Positions 1-6,067 of a stretch of DNA of 6,186 nucleotides are shown here, one piece after another; positions within the stretch are counted from its first letter, which is position 1; every line of letters begins with the position of its first letter. The translations under genes and the position numbers were made by a program. Below the pieces are notes generated by a model, which worked only from the letters and a program-made list of their open reading frames with translations, made no database searches and was not told the origin of the DNA. The stretch covers positions 1 to 6,186 of the forward strand of contig DASZGL010000121.1 of NCBI GenBank assembly GCA_035938875.1. Reading direction: 5' to 3'. The stretch is from DASZGL01 sp035938875. GTDB lineage: Bacteria; Chloroflexota; Dormibacteria; Aeolococcales; Aeolococcaceae.

Positions 1-790
1 TCTCGAGGGGATCCTCGACGCCGACCTTCTCCTCCGGCGACAGCGCAAGTGCAGCCCAGACGCGAGTGTCCTCGCGCGCGCGAGTAAGGTCGTGATCGAA
101 CGACACCTTCATCTCGATCATCATGTCGAGGTCTGCCACGCCTCGGTTCGCCCGTGCAGCCCCCTCGGCGACGGCGGGGACGAGAGTCTCGCTGTAGAGC
201 GCGGGCGCCTTGCCGCTGGTGCAGATGAAGCCGTCGGCGACGCGACCGGCAAGGCGAGCTGCGGCCGGCCCTGACGCGGCGATGTACAGCGGGACTGCAT
301 GTTCCGGTCGGTCGTAGATCGTCGCCTTGTCGAGCCTGTAGTACGCGCCGTCGAAGGTCACCCGGTCGCCACTCCACAGCGCGCGGATGATCTCCGCGGC
401 CTCTCTCAGCCGGGCGAAGCGCTCCTTCTGCTCAGGCCAGACGACGCCCAGCGGAACCTCGTTGAGCGATTCACCGGAGCCGATACCGAGGACGACACGG
501 TCGGGATACAGGCAGCCGAGCGTGCCGAAAGCCTGGGCGACGACCCCCGGGTGGTAGCGAAATGTCGGGGTGAGCACGCTCGTGCCCACGGTGATGCGCT
601 CCGTACGCGCACCCAGCGCACCCAACCAGGACAGGGCAAACGGGGCGTGACCCCCGTGATGGCGCCACCCCTGCAGGTGATCGCTGATGAAGACGGAGTC
701 GAACCCGAGCTCTTCGGCGAGGACGCTGAATCGCAGCAGCGTCTGCGGATCGAACTGCTCGGCTGATGCCTTGTAGCCCAGACGCAGCAC
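1..790 (-). CDS. fgd: F420-dependent glucose-6-phosphate dehydrogenase homologue (FGD family), 3' end outside window
   Basis: I read this by translating the minus strand from a GTG at 790-788. That start follows a purine-rich GAGGGAGAG and gives an N-terminus, VLRLGYKASAEQF, that lines up with mycobacterial FGD1. About 263 residues are visible, against about 336 in FGD1, with no stop before the edge. FGD1 is a luciferase-like TIM-barrel enzyme that oxidises glucose 6-phosphate to 6-phosphogluconolactone while reducing coenzyme F420 in the cytosol. Shared blocks are SDHLQGWRHHGGHAPF, GTSVLTPTFRY, GCLYPDRV, ESLNEV and FICTSGK. From my recall of FGD1, its catalytic His40, Trp44 and Glu109 correspond to His38, Trp42 and Glu107 here. 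Phosphate-binding Lys198 and Lys259 correspond to Lys194 and Lys255. The third phosphate residue, Arg283, would lie outside the window. The gene starts 31 bp after the SDR stop, so the two are probably co-transcribed. The exact sugar phosphate is uncertain, because some relatives act on other sugar 6-phosphates. Confidence 0.9.
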   Translation of the reverse strand, partial: MLRLGYKASAEQFDPQTLLRFSVLAEELGFDSVFISDHLQGWRHHGGHAPFALSWLGALGARTERITVGTSVLTPTFRYHPGVVAQAFGTLGCLYPDRVVLGIGSGESLNEVPLGVVWPEQKERFARLREAAEIIRALWSGDRVTFDGAYYRLDKATIYDRPEHAVPLYIAASGPAAARLAGRVADGFICTSGKAPALYSETLVPAVAEGAARANRGVADLDMMIEMKVSFDHDLTRAREDTRVWAALALSPEEKVGVEDPLE

Positions 791-821
791 AGGTCTCTCC
801 CTCGCCCCGGTCCTGCTGGCC

Positions 822-1673
822 TCAGACGCGCGCTGCCGGTTCACCCACAGGGTCGACGAAGATGTCGCCGCGCAGCTCGGTGCCGGGCTTGACCGCGTAA
901 ACGTCGAAGTCGGTGATGCCCGCCTCGGCGAGCACCTCGTCGTCGATGTACGTGTGGCCGGTGCAGCTGCGCGGATCTCTGCGCAGGATCTCGTACGCTG
1001 CATCGGCGTAGATCTCCGGGGTGCGCGCTCGCGCCATCGCCTCGTCGCCGCCGAGCAGATTGCGTATCGCCGCGGTGGCGATGATCGTCCTCGGCCACAG
1101 GCAGTTGGCGGCGACGCCGGCGTCGGCGAGGTCGCGTCCGGCGCCGAGTGTGAGCATGGTCATGCCGTACTTCGACAGCGTGTACGCAGCGTGCGGCGAC
1201 AGCCAGTGCGGAGCCACGTTGAGCGGCGGGCTCAGCGTCAGGATGTGCGCGTGGTCGGAGCGGCGCAGATGCGGGATGCACGCCTTCATGCAGACGAAGG
1301 TGCCGCGCGCGTTGATGTCCTGCATCAGGTCGTAGCGGCTGACCGGAAGGCTCTCGATGTCGGAGAGGTTGATGGCACTGGCATTGTTGACGCAGATGTC
1401 GATGCCGCCGAAGGTTTCGACGGTTTTGGCCACCGCCGCCTCGACCTGGTCCTCGAACCGGATGTCACCGACGATGGGCAGCGCCCGGCCACCCTCGTCC
1501 TCGATCTCCTTCGCCGCGGTGTAGATCGTTCCCGGCAGCTTGGGATGGGGCTCCGCGGTCTTGGCGATCAGGGCGATGTTGGCGCTGTCTCGCGCGATGC
1601 GCTTGGCGATCGCCAGCCCGATGCCCCGGCTCGCGCCGGAGATGAACACAGTCCGTCCGGCCAGATCGGCCAT
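822..1673 (-). CDS. short-chain dehydrogenase/reductase, HSDL2-like
   Basis: This 283-residue Rossmann-fold oxidoreductase is presumably cytosolic and NAD(P)-dependent. The nucleotide-binding glycine motif is SGASRGIG at residues 12-19. GDI follows at 69-71 and NNAS at 96-99. The catalytic set is Asn121, Ser148, Tyr164 and Lys168 (YxxxK). The stretch LSPPLN (147-152), followed by AYTLSKYGM, is typical of the HSDL2-like SDR subfamily (hydroxysteroid dehydrogenase-like protein 2). There is no C-terminal SCP2 lipid-binding domain like that of animal HSDL2. Animal homologues have been linked to peroxisomal lipid metabolism, but the bacterial substrate is not known to me and I do not assign one. 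The ATG start has GGGAGG eight bases upstream. The gene lies 123 bp after the sugar permease gene and 31 bp before the FGD homologue. It is therefore probably co-transcribed with the FGD gene, and possibly with the transporter. Confidence 0.9.
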   Translation of the reverse strand: MADLAGRTVFISGASRGIGLAIAKRIARDSANIALIAKTAEPHPKLPGTIYTAAKEIEDEGGRALPIVGDIRFEDQVEAAVAKTVETFGGIDICVNNASAINLSDIESLPVSRYDLMQDINARGTFVCMKACIPHLRRSDHAHILTLSPPLNVAPHWLSPHAAYTLSKYGMTMLTLGAGRDLADAGVAANCLWPRTIIATAAIRNLLGGDEAMARARTPEIYADAAYEILRRDPRSCTGHTYIDDEVLAEAGITDFDVYAVKPGTELRGDIFVDPVGEPAARV

Positions 1674-1796
1674 GTCCCATGCCTCCCGCAGAGCAGATCA
1701 ATTGCGACTGCACGCCGGCCCGCGATCCTGGACGCGGTGACTGTAGTGGATTCGACGGGCCGATCTCGGTCATCGGCGCGTTGCCCGGCTGTGTGG
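1674..1796. other. spacer between permease and SDR genes, nothing recognised
   Basis: This 123-bp gap separates the permease stop from the SDR start. It holds the SDR ribosome binding site (GGGAGG) at its left end. I found no convincing terminator: the best inverted repeat is a 5-bp CCGCG/CGCGG pair at 1720-1737, with no T tract. I found no clear -35/-10 pair either. Whether the two metabolic genes belong to the transporter operon is therefore open, though same-strand order and lack of a terminator favour read-through. Confidence 0.5.
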
Positions 1797-3167
1797 CTAT
1801 CGGCCCGCCGTGGCTGCCCGGCGCGAGAGGGCGTCGATCATCACGGCGACGAGCAGCACCGTGCCGGTGACGATGTACTGCCAGTGCGTGTCCAGACTGA
1901 GCAGGAACATGCCGTTGTAGATGCCGCCGATGACCAGGCCGCCGAGCACGCCGTGGATGGCGCGGCCCCTGCCCCCGAACAGGCTTGTGCCGCCAATGAC
2001 GGCCGCGGCAACCGCGTAGAGCACCACCTGGCCGCCGTTGAAGTTGTTCGACATGCCGTTCTGCGACGACATGTAGAGGATCCCGCCGAGGGCACCGGTC
2101 ATGGCGCAGAGGGCGAACGCCCAGGTGCGGATGGAGGAGAGGTTGATGCCGGCTCGGCGCGCAGCCTCCGCGTTGCCGCCGATGGCGTAGATGTAGCGGC
2201 CGAACCGGGTCATCTCGAGGAGAACGGTCCAGAAGACGAGGACCGCCAGGACGATGAGAATGAACCACGGGACACCGTTGATCTCGGGGGTGCCCACGCT
2301 GCGGTTGACGTTGCAGATCAGCACGACGACGACGCCCGCGATCGCGATCATGGCGATCTTGATCAGGGTGAGGCTCGCCGGCGGGGCGACCAGCCCGCTC
2401 CTGCGGCGGCGCGCGTCGCGGAACCAGAACAGGCCGCCGAGCCCGAGCACCACGCCCACCATGAGGAACCAGCTGACGGTGGGATCGAGGTTCGCCCACA
2501 TCAGGTTGTGCATCATCACCAGGTTGTTGTCGTCGCCGACCAGGGTCGGGTAGCCGGAGAACGGCCCCAGCAGGAGGAGGCGCAGCATCATCCCCTGGAA
2601 GATGAGCAGGCCGGCGAGCGTGACGATGAAGGACGGGAGTCGCAGCCGCGAGATCAGCGTCCCCTGCGCTGCGCCGAGGATGCCGCAAGAGGCGAGGGCG
2701 ATGATGATGGCCGACCACCACGGCCAGCCCCGTGTCACCGGCTCGACGAACTGGATGGCGATGACGCCGCCCACGGCGGCCAGGAAGCCGAGCGAGAGAT
2801 CGATCTCGCCGAGAAGCAGCACGACGATCTCCGCCATGCTGATCACCATGAAGACCGCGCTCTGCTGGAAGAGGTTGACGATGTTGTCCGCGTGCAGGAA
2901 GACGTGGTTGGGGCTGATCGCCTGGAAGACGATGGCGATGATGACCAACCCGAGGACGACCGGCAGGACGCCGCTGTCGCCGCTCCTGATGCGGACCAAC
3001 CAGGCGCGCAGGTAGCCGCCCAGTGACTCGGCGATCAGGGCGGGCGGAACCACGACGACGGCGGCGGCCTCGGCGGCCTGGGTGTCATCCGCGACCTCGC
3101 CCGGGGCGGCGACCTCCTGCCGCTCCGGCGGCTCGGTGCCGACGGGATCGACGTCAACCCGCGACAT
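1797..3167 (-). CDS. xylH: sugar ABC transporter permease, XylH-like
   Basis: This is the membrane permease of a carbohydrate ABC importer of the BPD_transp_2 (ribose/xylose) family, 456 residues. About ten or more hydrophobic segments are visible, for example near residues 67-85, 104-119, 127-140, 151-168, 180-200, 232-249, 270-287, 300-318, 349-366, 381-397, 405-423 and 431-446. Family motifs are GEIDLSLG (120-127), the cytoplasmic coupling-loop segment GGNAEAARRAGI (330-341) and IGGTSLFGGRG (391-401). Two hydrophilic inserts, at about 201-230 and 250-268, make it longer than RbsC-type permeases and closer to XylH. The first 60 or so residues form an Ala/Val/acidic cytoplasmic tail of unknown role. 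The ATG lies 14 bases inside the upstream ATPase gene and follows AGGAGG at a six-base spacing, implying translational coupling. As a single permease gene it would act as a homodimer. Xylose is the likely substrate by analogy, but glucose or another sugar is possible. Confidence 0.93.
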   Translation of the reverse strand: MSRVDVDPVGTEPPERQEVAAPGEVADDTQAAEAAAVVVVPPALIAESLGGYLRAWLVRIRSGDSGVLPVVLGLVIIAIVFQAISPNHVFLHADNIVNLFQQSAVFMVISMAEIVVLLLGEIDLSLGFLAAVGGVIAIQFVEPVTRGWPWWSAIIIALASCGILGAAQGTLISRLRLPSFIVTLAGLLIFQGMMLRLLLLGPFSGYPTLVGDDNNLVMMHNLMWANLDPTVSWFLMVGVVLGLGGLFWFRDARRRRSGLVAPPASLTLIKIAMIAIAGVVVVLICNVNRSVGTPEINGVPWFILIVLAVLVFWTVLLEMTRFGRYIYAIGGNAEAARRAGINLSSIRTWAFALCAMTGALGGILYMSSQNGMSNNFNGGQVVLYAVAAAVIGGTSLFGGRGRAIHGVLGGLVIGGIYNGMFLLSLDTHWQYIVTGTVLLVAVMIDALSRRAATAGR

Positions 3168-4011
3168 CGGCGTCCTCCTGCGTCCCGGCGGGTCGCGGCG
3201 CCAGCGCCGCCGCGTGCTCGGACCCGCCGTAGGTCATGTACTCCACGACGCTCTGGCGGTCGAGCTCCGAGATGGGCTTCTGCGCCACCATCCTGCCGAG
3301 ATAGAGCACGGCGACACGGTCGGCGACCTCGAAGACGTCGTTGAGGTTGTGGGAGATGATCATCACCGCCAGGCCGCGGTCGCGCAGCCGCCGGACCAGC
3401 TCGAGGACCATCTTCGTCTGCACCACCCCGAGCGCCGCAGTCGGCTCGTCGAGCACCACCAGCTTGGAGTTCCACATCACCGCCTTGGCGACGGCGACGG
3501 ACTGACGCTGGCCGCCGGAGAGCGACGCCACCGGCTGCCTGATCGACCTGACCGTGGTCACCCGCAGGCTCTTCAGCGTGTCGGCCGCCGCCTGCTCCAT
3601 GTCGTCCTCGTCGAGGAGCACCCCGCGCCGGAGGCGCTCGCGTCCCAGGAACATGTTCTGGACGATGTCGAGGTTATCCGCGAGAGCCAGGTCCTGATAC
3701 ACGGTCTCGATGCCCAGCCGGCCCGCGTCCCGCGCGTTGCGGACGTGGACGGGGTGGCCCTCCCAGAAGATCTGCCCGTGGTCGGGCTGGTAGATGCCGG
3801 CGATGCACTTCGTCAGCACGGACTTGCCGGCGCCGTTGTCACCGCAGAGGCAGGTCACCTGCCCCGACGGAATGTCGAGGTCGACCTTGGTCAGCGCCTG
3901 GACTGCACCGAAGTGCTTGTCGAGCCCGCGAGCTCTGAGAAGCGGCTCGTCGGACGTCTCACGTTCCGCGACCGCCTGCCCGACGGTCTTCCCCGCTGTC
4001 GAATCGGTCAC
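3154..4011 (-). CDS. xylG: sugar ABC transporter ATP-binding protein, single-domain XylG-like
   Basis: This is the cytoplasmic nucleotide-binding subunit powering the importer, 285 residues with one ATPase domain. All core motifs are intact: Walker A GDNGAGKS (57-64), Q-loop Gln106 in YQDLAL, signature LSGGQRQS (164-171), Walker B LVVLDEP (184-190) and switch histidine His220 (ISHN). E. coli XylG and RbsA carry two fused ATPase domains (about 500 residues). This protein has only one and should pair as a homodimer, as in FrcA and the XylG of streptomycetes. The chosen start is a GTG, with GAGG about nine bases upstream. It is preceded by a 134-bp spacer containing a strong hairpin and a 16-bp palindrome, so its level may be set separately from the binding protein. 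Its 3' end overlaps the permease gene by 14 bases. The roughly 22-residue N-terminal lead before PLLRARGL is poorly constrained, so a later start cannot be excluded. Confidence 0.93.
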   Translation of the reverse strand: MTDSTAGKTVGQAVAERETSDEPLLRARGLDKHFGAVQALTKVDLDIPSGQVTCLCGDNGAGKSVLTKCIAGIYQPDHGQIFWEGHPVHVRNARDAGRLGIETVYQDLALADNLDIVQNMFLGRERLRRGVLLDEDDMEQAAADTLKSLRVTTVRSIRQPVASLSGGQRQSVAVAKAVMWNSKLVVLDEPTAALGVVQTKMVLELVRRLRDRGLAVMIISHNLNDVFEVADRVAVLYLGRMVAQKPISELDRQSVVEYMTYGGSEHAAALAPRPAGTQEDADVAG

Positions 4012-4032
4012 AACACAGGGCCTCGCGCGAAC

Positions 4033-4048
4033 TCGCCGGATCCGGCGA
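4033..4048. promoter_or_regulatory. 16-bp perfect palindrome upstream of the ATPase gene
   Basis: The sequence TCGCCGGATCCGGCGA equals its own reverse complement. It ends 22 bases upstream of the ATPase GTG start. As DNA it has the size and symmetry of a dimeric repressor site. As RNA it could form a 6-bp stem with a GATC loop just before the ribosome binding site. The regulator is unknown. In high-GC DNA shorter GC palindromes are common, but 16 perfect bases is well above the usual background. Confidence 0.35.
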
Positions 4049-4099
4049 TCTGAACCAATGATGCTCCATCCGCGTGCGCCATCCGCCGATGGACCGGTC

Positions 4100-4130
4100 G
4101 ACGCCGCCGCGCACGGTGCGCGGCGGCGTC
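4100..4130 (-). terminator. strong GC hairpin between xylF and xylG (attenuator or mRNA-stabilising stem)
   Basis: Bases 4100-4114 (GACGCCGCCGCGCAC) are exactly complementary to 4116-4130, with one central base. This folds as a stem of about 13-14 bp with a tight loop. It starts 15 bases after the xylF stop codon in the direction of transcription. No T run follows, so it is not a textbook intrinsic terminator. Actinobacterial terminators often lack one. In sugar importer operons, a hairpin after the binding-protein gene commonly stabilises that part of the message so the binding protein outnumbers the ATPase and permease. I favour partial termination or 3'-end protection, inferred from position and structure. 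Confidence 0.6.
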
Positions 4131-4145
4131 TCGGTCACGAGTGGA

Positions 4146-5411
4146 TCAGCCTGAGATGCCGGCGGCTGAGCAGACAGTCGCTCCGACCGCGGCGCAGAGC
4201 GCCGTCACGGATACGAACTTGTCCTTGATCACCGTCGACGCCATGTTCGTCGCGTTCACCCAGACCGGGGTGAGGAGCGACGCAGGCTGCTGGCTTCCGC
4301 TGACACCGCTGGGCGGCGAGGTCGTGCTGTTCACCAGTGAGGCGGGTGGTGCCTGGCCGGCACGCAGGTACGTCGCGAGGGCGACTGCATCCTGGGCCTC
4401 GAGGTAGACGGCCTTGTAGACCGAGCCGCACTGGAAGCCCGTCAGGACGTTCTCCATGCCCTGCAAGGTCGCGTCCTGGCCGGTCGTCGGGACCTTCTTG
4501 GCCGCGACACCCTTGTTCTTGAGGACCTGGATGACGGCGTTGCCCAGCCCGTCATTGGCCTCGATGGTGGCGTTGATCTCCGGGTGTGCGGTGAACTGCT
4601 GCTGGAAGACCGTTCCACCCTTGCCGTTGTCCCAGCCGGGGGCGATCTGGTCACCGACCAGCGTGAAGCCCTTGCTGTTGGTCTTGCCGGCGGGCTCCGG
4701 GGTGGTCGTGTCGCCCCAGACGACCGAGTTGTAGCCCTGGGCGAAGGAGACTGCGTTGGGGTCGGTGTCCTGGCCACCGTTGAGGGTGAACACCTTGGGG
4801 CTGGACACGCTCCACGCGGTGACGCAATCCAAGAGACCCTGGCCGATCAGCTTGCCGACCTGGACGTTGTCGAAGCTCACGTAGTACGTATTCGTCCCCG
4901 TGAAGGTCGCCCGGTCGTAGCTGATGGTCTTGACGCCCTTCGACTGCGCGAGCTGCTGGATCTGCGAGCCGACGGTGCTGTCGAGCGGGTCGAACACCAG
5001 GACCTTGGCGCCCTGGGTGATGTCGGCCTGTGCGATGGCGAGCTCGGTGGCATCGTTGCCCTGCGCGTTGTCGATCTTGTAGTCGGACGAGGAGTACCCG
5101 GCCGCATCGAAGGCCTGCTTCAGATACGGCTGGTCGAAGTCGACATAGCGGGTCGACGATGTCGTGTCGGGAAGGATGACACCGACGAGACCGCTGCCCG
5201 CCGAGGTGACGCTCTTCAGCTGGCTCATCACTGAGAAGGTGGCGTCGAAGGAGGTCACGCTCAGCGCCGGTCCCGACGACGAGGATGCCGCTGACGACGA
5301 CGACGACGACGAAGACGACGTGGTACTGCTACCGCATGCTGCGGCCAGTCCGGCCACGGCGAGCACCGCACCCCAGCATGTCGCTCGGTTGAACCTGCTG
5401 CTCAAGCCCAT
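4146..5411 (-). CDS. xylF: sugar ABC transporter substrate-binding lipoprotein, XylF-like
   Basis: This is the extracytoplasmic sugar-binding protein of the importer, 421 residues. A signal peptide (Arg6, Arg9, hydrophobic 13-25) ends in LAAAC, with Cys26 as the lipid-anchored residue. A Ser-rich tether (28-46) follows, then a type I periplasmic-binding fold. Alignment by eye to E. coli XylF is clear at YDR (165-167), VSFDN (178-182), GDQ..GW (253-260), ND (286-287), GQDA (311-314), VYK (331-333), LLTP (379-382) and TVIKDKF (393-399). From memory, E. coli XylF binds xylose with Arg16, Arg91, Asn139, Trp169, Asn196, Asp222 and Lys242. The matching residues appear to be Arg88, Arg167, Asn219, Trp260, Asn286, Asp313 and Lys333, which favours a xylose-type pocket. 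The last 20 or so residues extend past the XylF end and include Cys406 and Cys414. The ATG has GGAGG eight bases upstream and lies inside the end of the ROK remnant reading frame. Confidence 0.93.
   Translation of the reverse strand: MGLSSRFNRATCWGAVLAVAGLAAACGSSTTSSSSSSSSSAASSSSGPALSVTSFDATFSVMSQLKSVTSAGSGLVGVILPDTTSSTRYVDFDQPYLKQAFDAAGYSSSDYKIDNAQGNDATELAIAQADITQGAKVLVFDPLDSTVGSQIQQLAQSKGVKTISYDRATFTGTNTYYVSFDNVQVGKLIGQGLLDCVTAWSVSSPKVFTLNGGQDTDPNAVSFAQGYNSVVWGDTTTPEPAGKTNSKGFTLVGDQIAPGWDNGKGGTVFQQQFTAHPEINATIEANDGLGNAVIQVLKNKGVAAKKVPTTGQDATLQGMENVLTGFQCGSVYKAVYLEAQDAVALATYLRAGQAPPASLVNSTTSPPSGVSGSQQPASLLTPVWVNATNMASTVIKDKFVSVTALCAAVGATVCSAAGISG
5293..5310 (-). repeat. (TCG)n-type trinucleotide repeat encoding the lipoprotein serine tether
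   Basis: Six perfect GAC units on the plus strand, with imperfect copies on both sides (about 5276-5320), encode most of the poly-serine linker of the binding protein on the minus strand. Copy-number change would keep the frame and only alter the tether length. Ser-rich linkers after the lipid anchor are common in actinobacterial binding proteins. Confidence 0.6.
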
Positions 5412-5644
5412 ATTGGATACCTCCGCACCTTGATGGCGTAATTTGCCGTTCCTAACTCTTCTGTGGCTCCCGGCGCCGGCGAGAGCTGCGTTCGACGCGC
5501 CACCTCCGCGTGCGTCATGGCCCCGCCCAGCCGGACGACGTCGACAACCCGCTCGACGTTCGCCTCACGCAGTCGCGTGCCGTAGCCCGCCTGTCCTCGT
5601 CCCCCACGAGCGGCACAGTGCACGAGCCGATGGTCGCCCGTCAA
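5402..5644 (-). pseudogene. truncated ROK-family transcriptional regulator (N-terminal helix-turn-helix remnant)
   Basis: The reading frame from a TTG at 5644 encodes 80 residues. Residues about 22-57 (GTRLREANVERV... to ...EVARRTQLSPA) look like the start of a ROK-family repressor: LRE-N--RV, then a short winged-helix segment ending in the A-(A/E)-(L/V)-AR-T-LSPA turn. In intact ROK proteins the recognition helix (about ATVSNLV) follows, then a wing and a sugar-kinase-like domain of about 300 residues. Here the match stops at LSPA. The rest (PGATEELG... to ...YPIWA) is unrelated and simply reads into the xylF start, ending at a TGA at 5404-5402 that overlaps xylF by 10 bases. The true original start is unclear. 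In Streptomyces the ROK regulator rok7B7 sits directly upstream of xylFGH, which supports this as the remains of the local regulator. As left it cannot bind DNA normally. Confidence 0.65.
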
Positions 5645-5968
5645 GTTCCACCAGGCGCCAGCGGACTGATTTAAAGAATTGGCGGCCCCAGCAGGCGGGC
5701 GGCAGACGACGAGCCGGAGACTGAACGAGCAGGCGATCTTGACGTGTGCGAGCGGGCTGTCCCCGCCGCCACCAACCAGGCGTTCGCCTCGGCGCCGCCG
5801 ATGGAACGGTCATCGCCAAGCCGGTTCTCGACAGCACTGGCAACATCTTCGAGCTGGTCACCACCCAGGGCACCGGCAATGGGCCGCTGAATCCGCGGCG
5901 GGTCGTCGTGTCCAAGGACCAGGGCCGGGCCCCAACACCACGCTTGCCTTTCTTGATAGGACTATTGT
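5645..5968. other. low-coding stretch, possibly containing a decayed gene fragment
   Basis: No intact gene is evident between the ROK remnant and the promoter of the rightward gene. On the plus strand, about 5802-5926 reads as good high-GC codons (ADGTVIAKPVLDSTGNIFEL and onward to VVVSKDQG). The open frame formally runs from a GTG at 5746 to a TAA at 5971-5973. Its upstream part looks non-coding in that frame, whereas the neighbouring frame (one base earlier) reads AVPAATNQAFASA. That is what a frameshifted remnant of a secreted-protein gene might look like. I do not recognise the family. The last codons (after about 5926) lose the bias and run into the AT-rich promoter. An AT-rich patch at 5669-5680 (ATTTAAAGAATT) could be part of a promoter for the leftward cluster, but I see no clear -35/-10 pair. 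Confidence 0.3.
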
Positions 5969-5974
5969 TATAAT
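5944..5974 (+). promoter_or_regulatory. housekeeping-type promoter with extended -10 for the hydrophobic-protein gene
   Basis: A sharp AT-rich island in GC-rich DNA contains a perfect TATAAT at 5969-5974, preceded by TGT (5966-5968), making an extended -10 element (TGnTATAAT). A weak -35 candidate, TTGCCT at 5944-5949, is 19 bases upstream. TTGATA at 5953-5958 is too close (10 bases) to serve. Transcription would start near 5981, giving a leader of about 87 bases before the ATG at 6068. Confidence 0.6.
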
Positions 5975-5986
5975 ATCTGGCACCAG

Positions 5987-6001
5987 CACCCTCTGAGGGT
6001 G
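5987..6001 (+). promoter_or_regulatory. inverted repeat just downstream of the predicted transcription start
   Basis: CACCCTC at 5987-5993 and GAGGGTG at 5995-6001 are exact complements around one central T. Adding a G-T wobble and an A-T pair extends the match to nine positions. It lies about 13 bases after the -10 element, where a repressor dimer could block transcription or the 5' end of the RNA could fold. A second, weaker stem (CCGGC/GCCGG) follows near 6006-6018. The role is inferred only from position. Confidence 0.35.
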
Positions 6002-6067
6002 TTGCCCCGGCAGCGCCGGTCCCGCGTCGGGGATGTGCAGCATCGGACCCACCCGAGGACAGCCGAC

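Noticed and set aside
299..766. 155-codon open frame on the plus strand
   Set aside because: It is antisense to the FGD homologue, whose minus-strand frame aligns closely with FGD1 along its visible length.
1720..1737. CCGCG/CGCGG stem between permease and SDR as a terminator
   Set aside because: Only 5 bp of pairing with an 8-base loop and no T tract; expected by chance at this GC content.
1465..2721. 418-codon open frame on the minus strand
   Set aside because: It lies in another frame of the permease gene and runs into the SDR. The composition is Arg/His/Pro-rich and the motif-bearing frame is the permease.
954..3026. 690-codon open frame on the plus strand
   Set aside because: It is antisense to the SDR and permease genes, both of which have clear family motifs. 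The product is an Asp/Arg/His-rich shadow with no recognisable domain, typical of high-GC third-position bias.
3082..4053. 323-codon open frame on the plus strand
   Set aside because: It is antisense to the ABC ATPase gene, whose Walker A, signature and Walker B motifs are all intact on the minus strand.
5565..5915. 116-codon open frame on the minus strand
   Set aside because: Arg/Pro/Trp-rich composition with no recognisable domain. It crosses both the plus-strand coding-like patch and the ROK remnant in a different frame.
5953..5974. TTGATA paired with TATAAT as a -35/-10 promoter
   Set aside because: The spacing is only 10 bases, far below the usual 16-19. The extended -10 with the weaker TTGCCT 19 bases upstream is a better reading.
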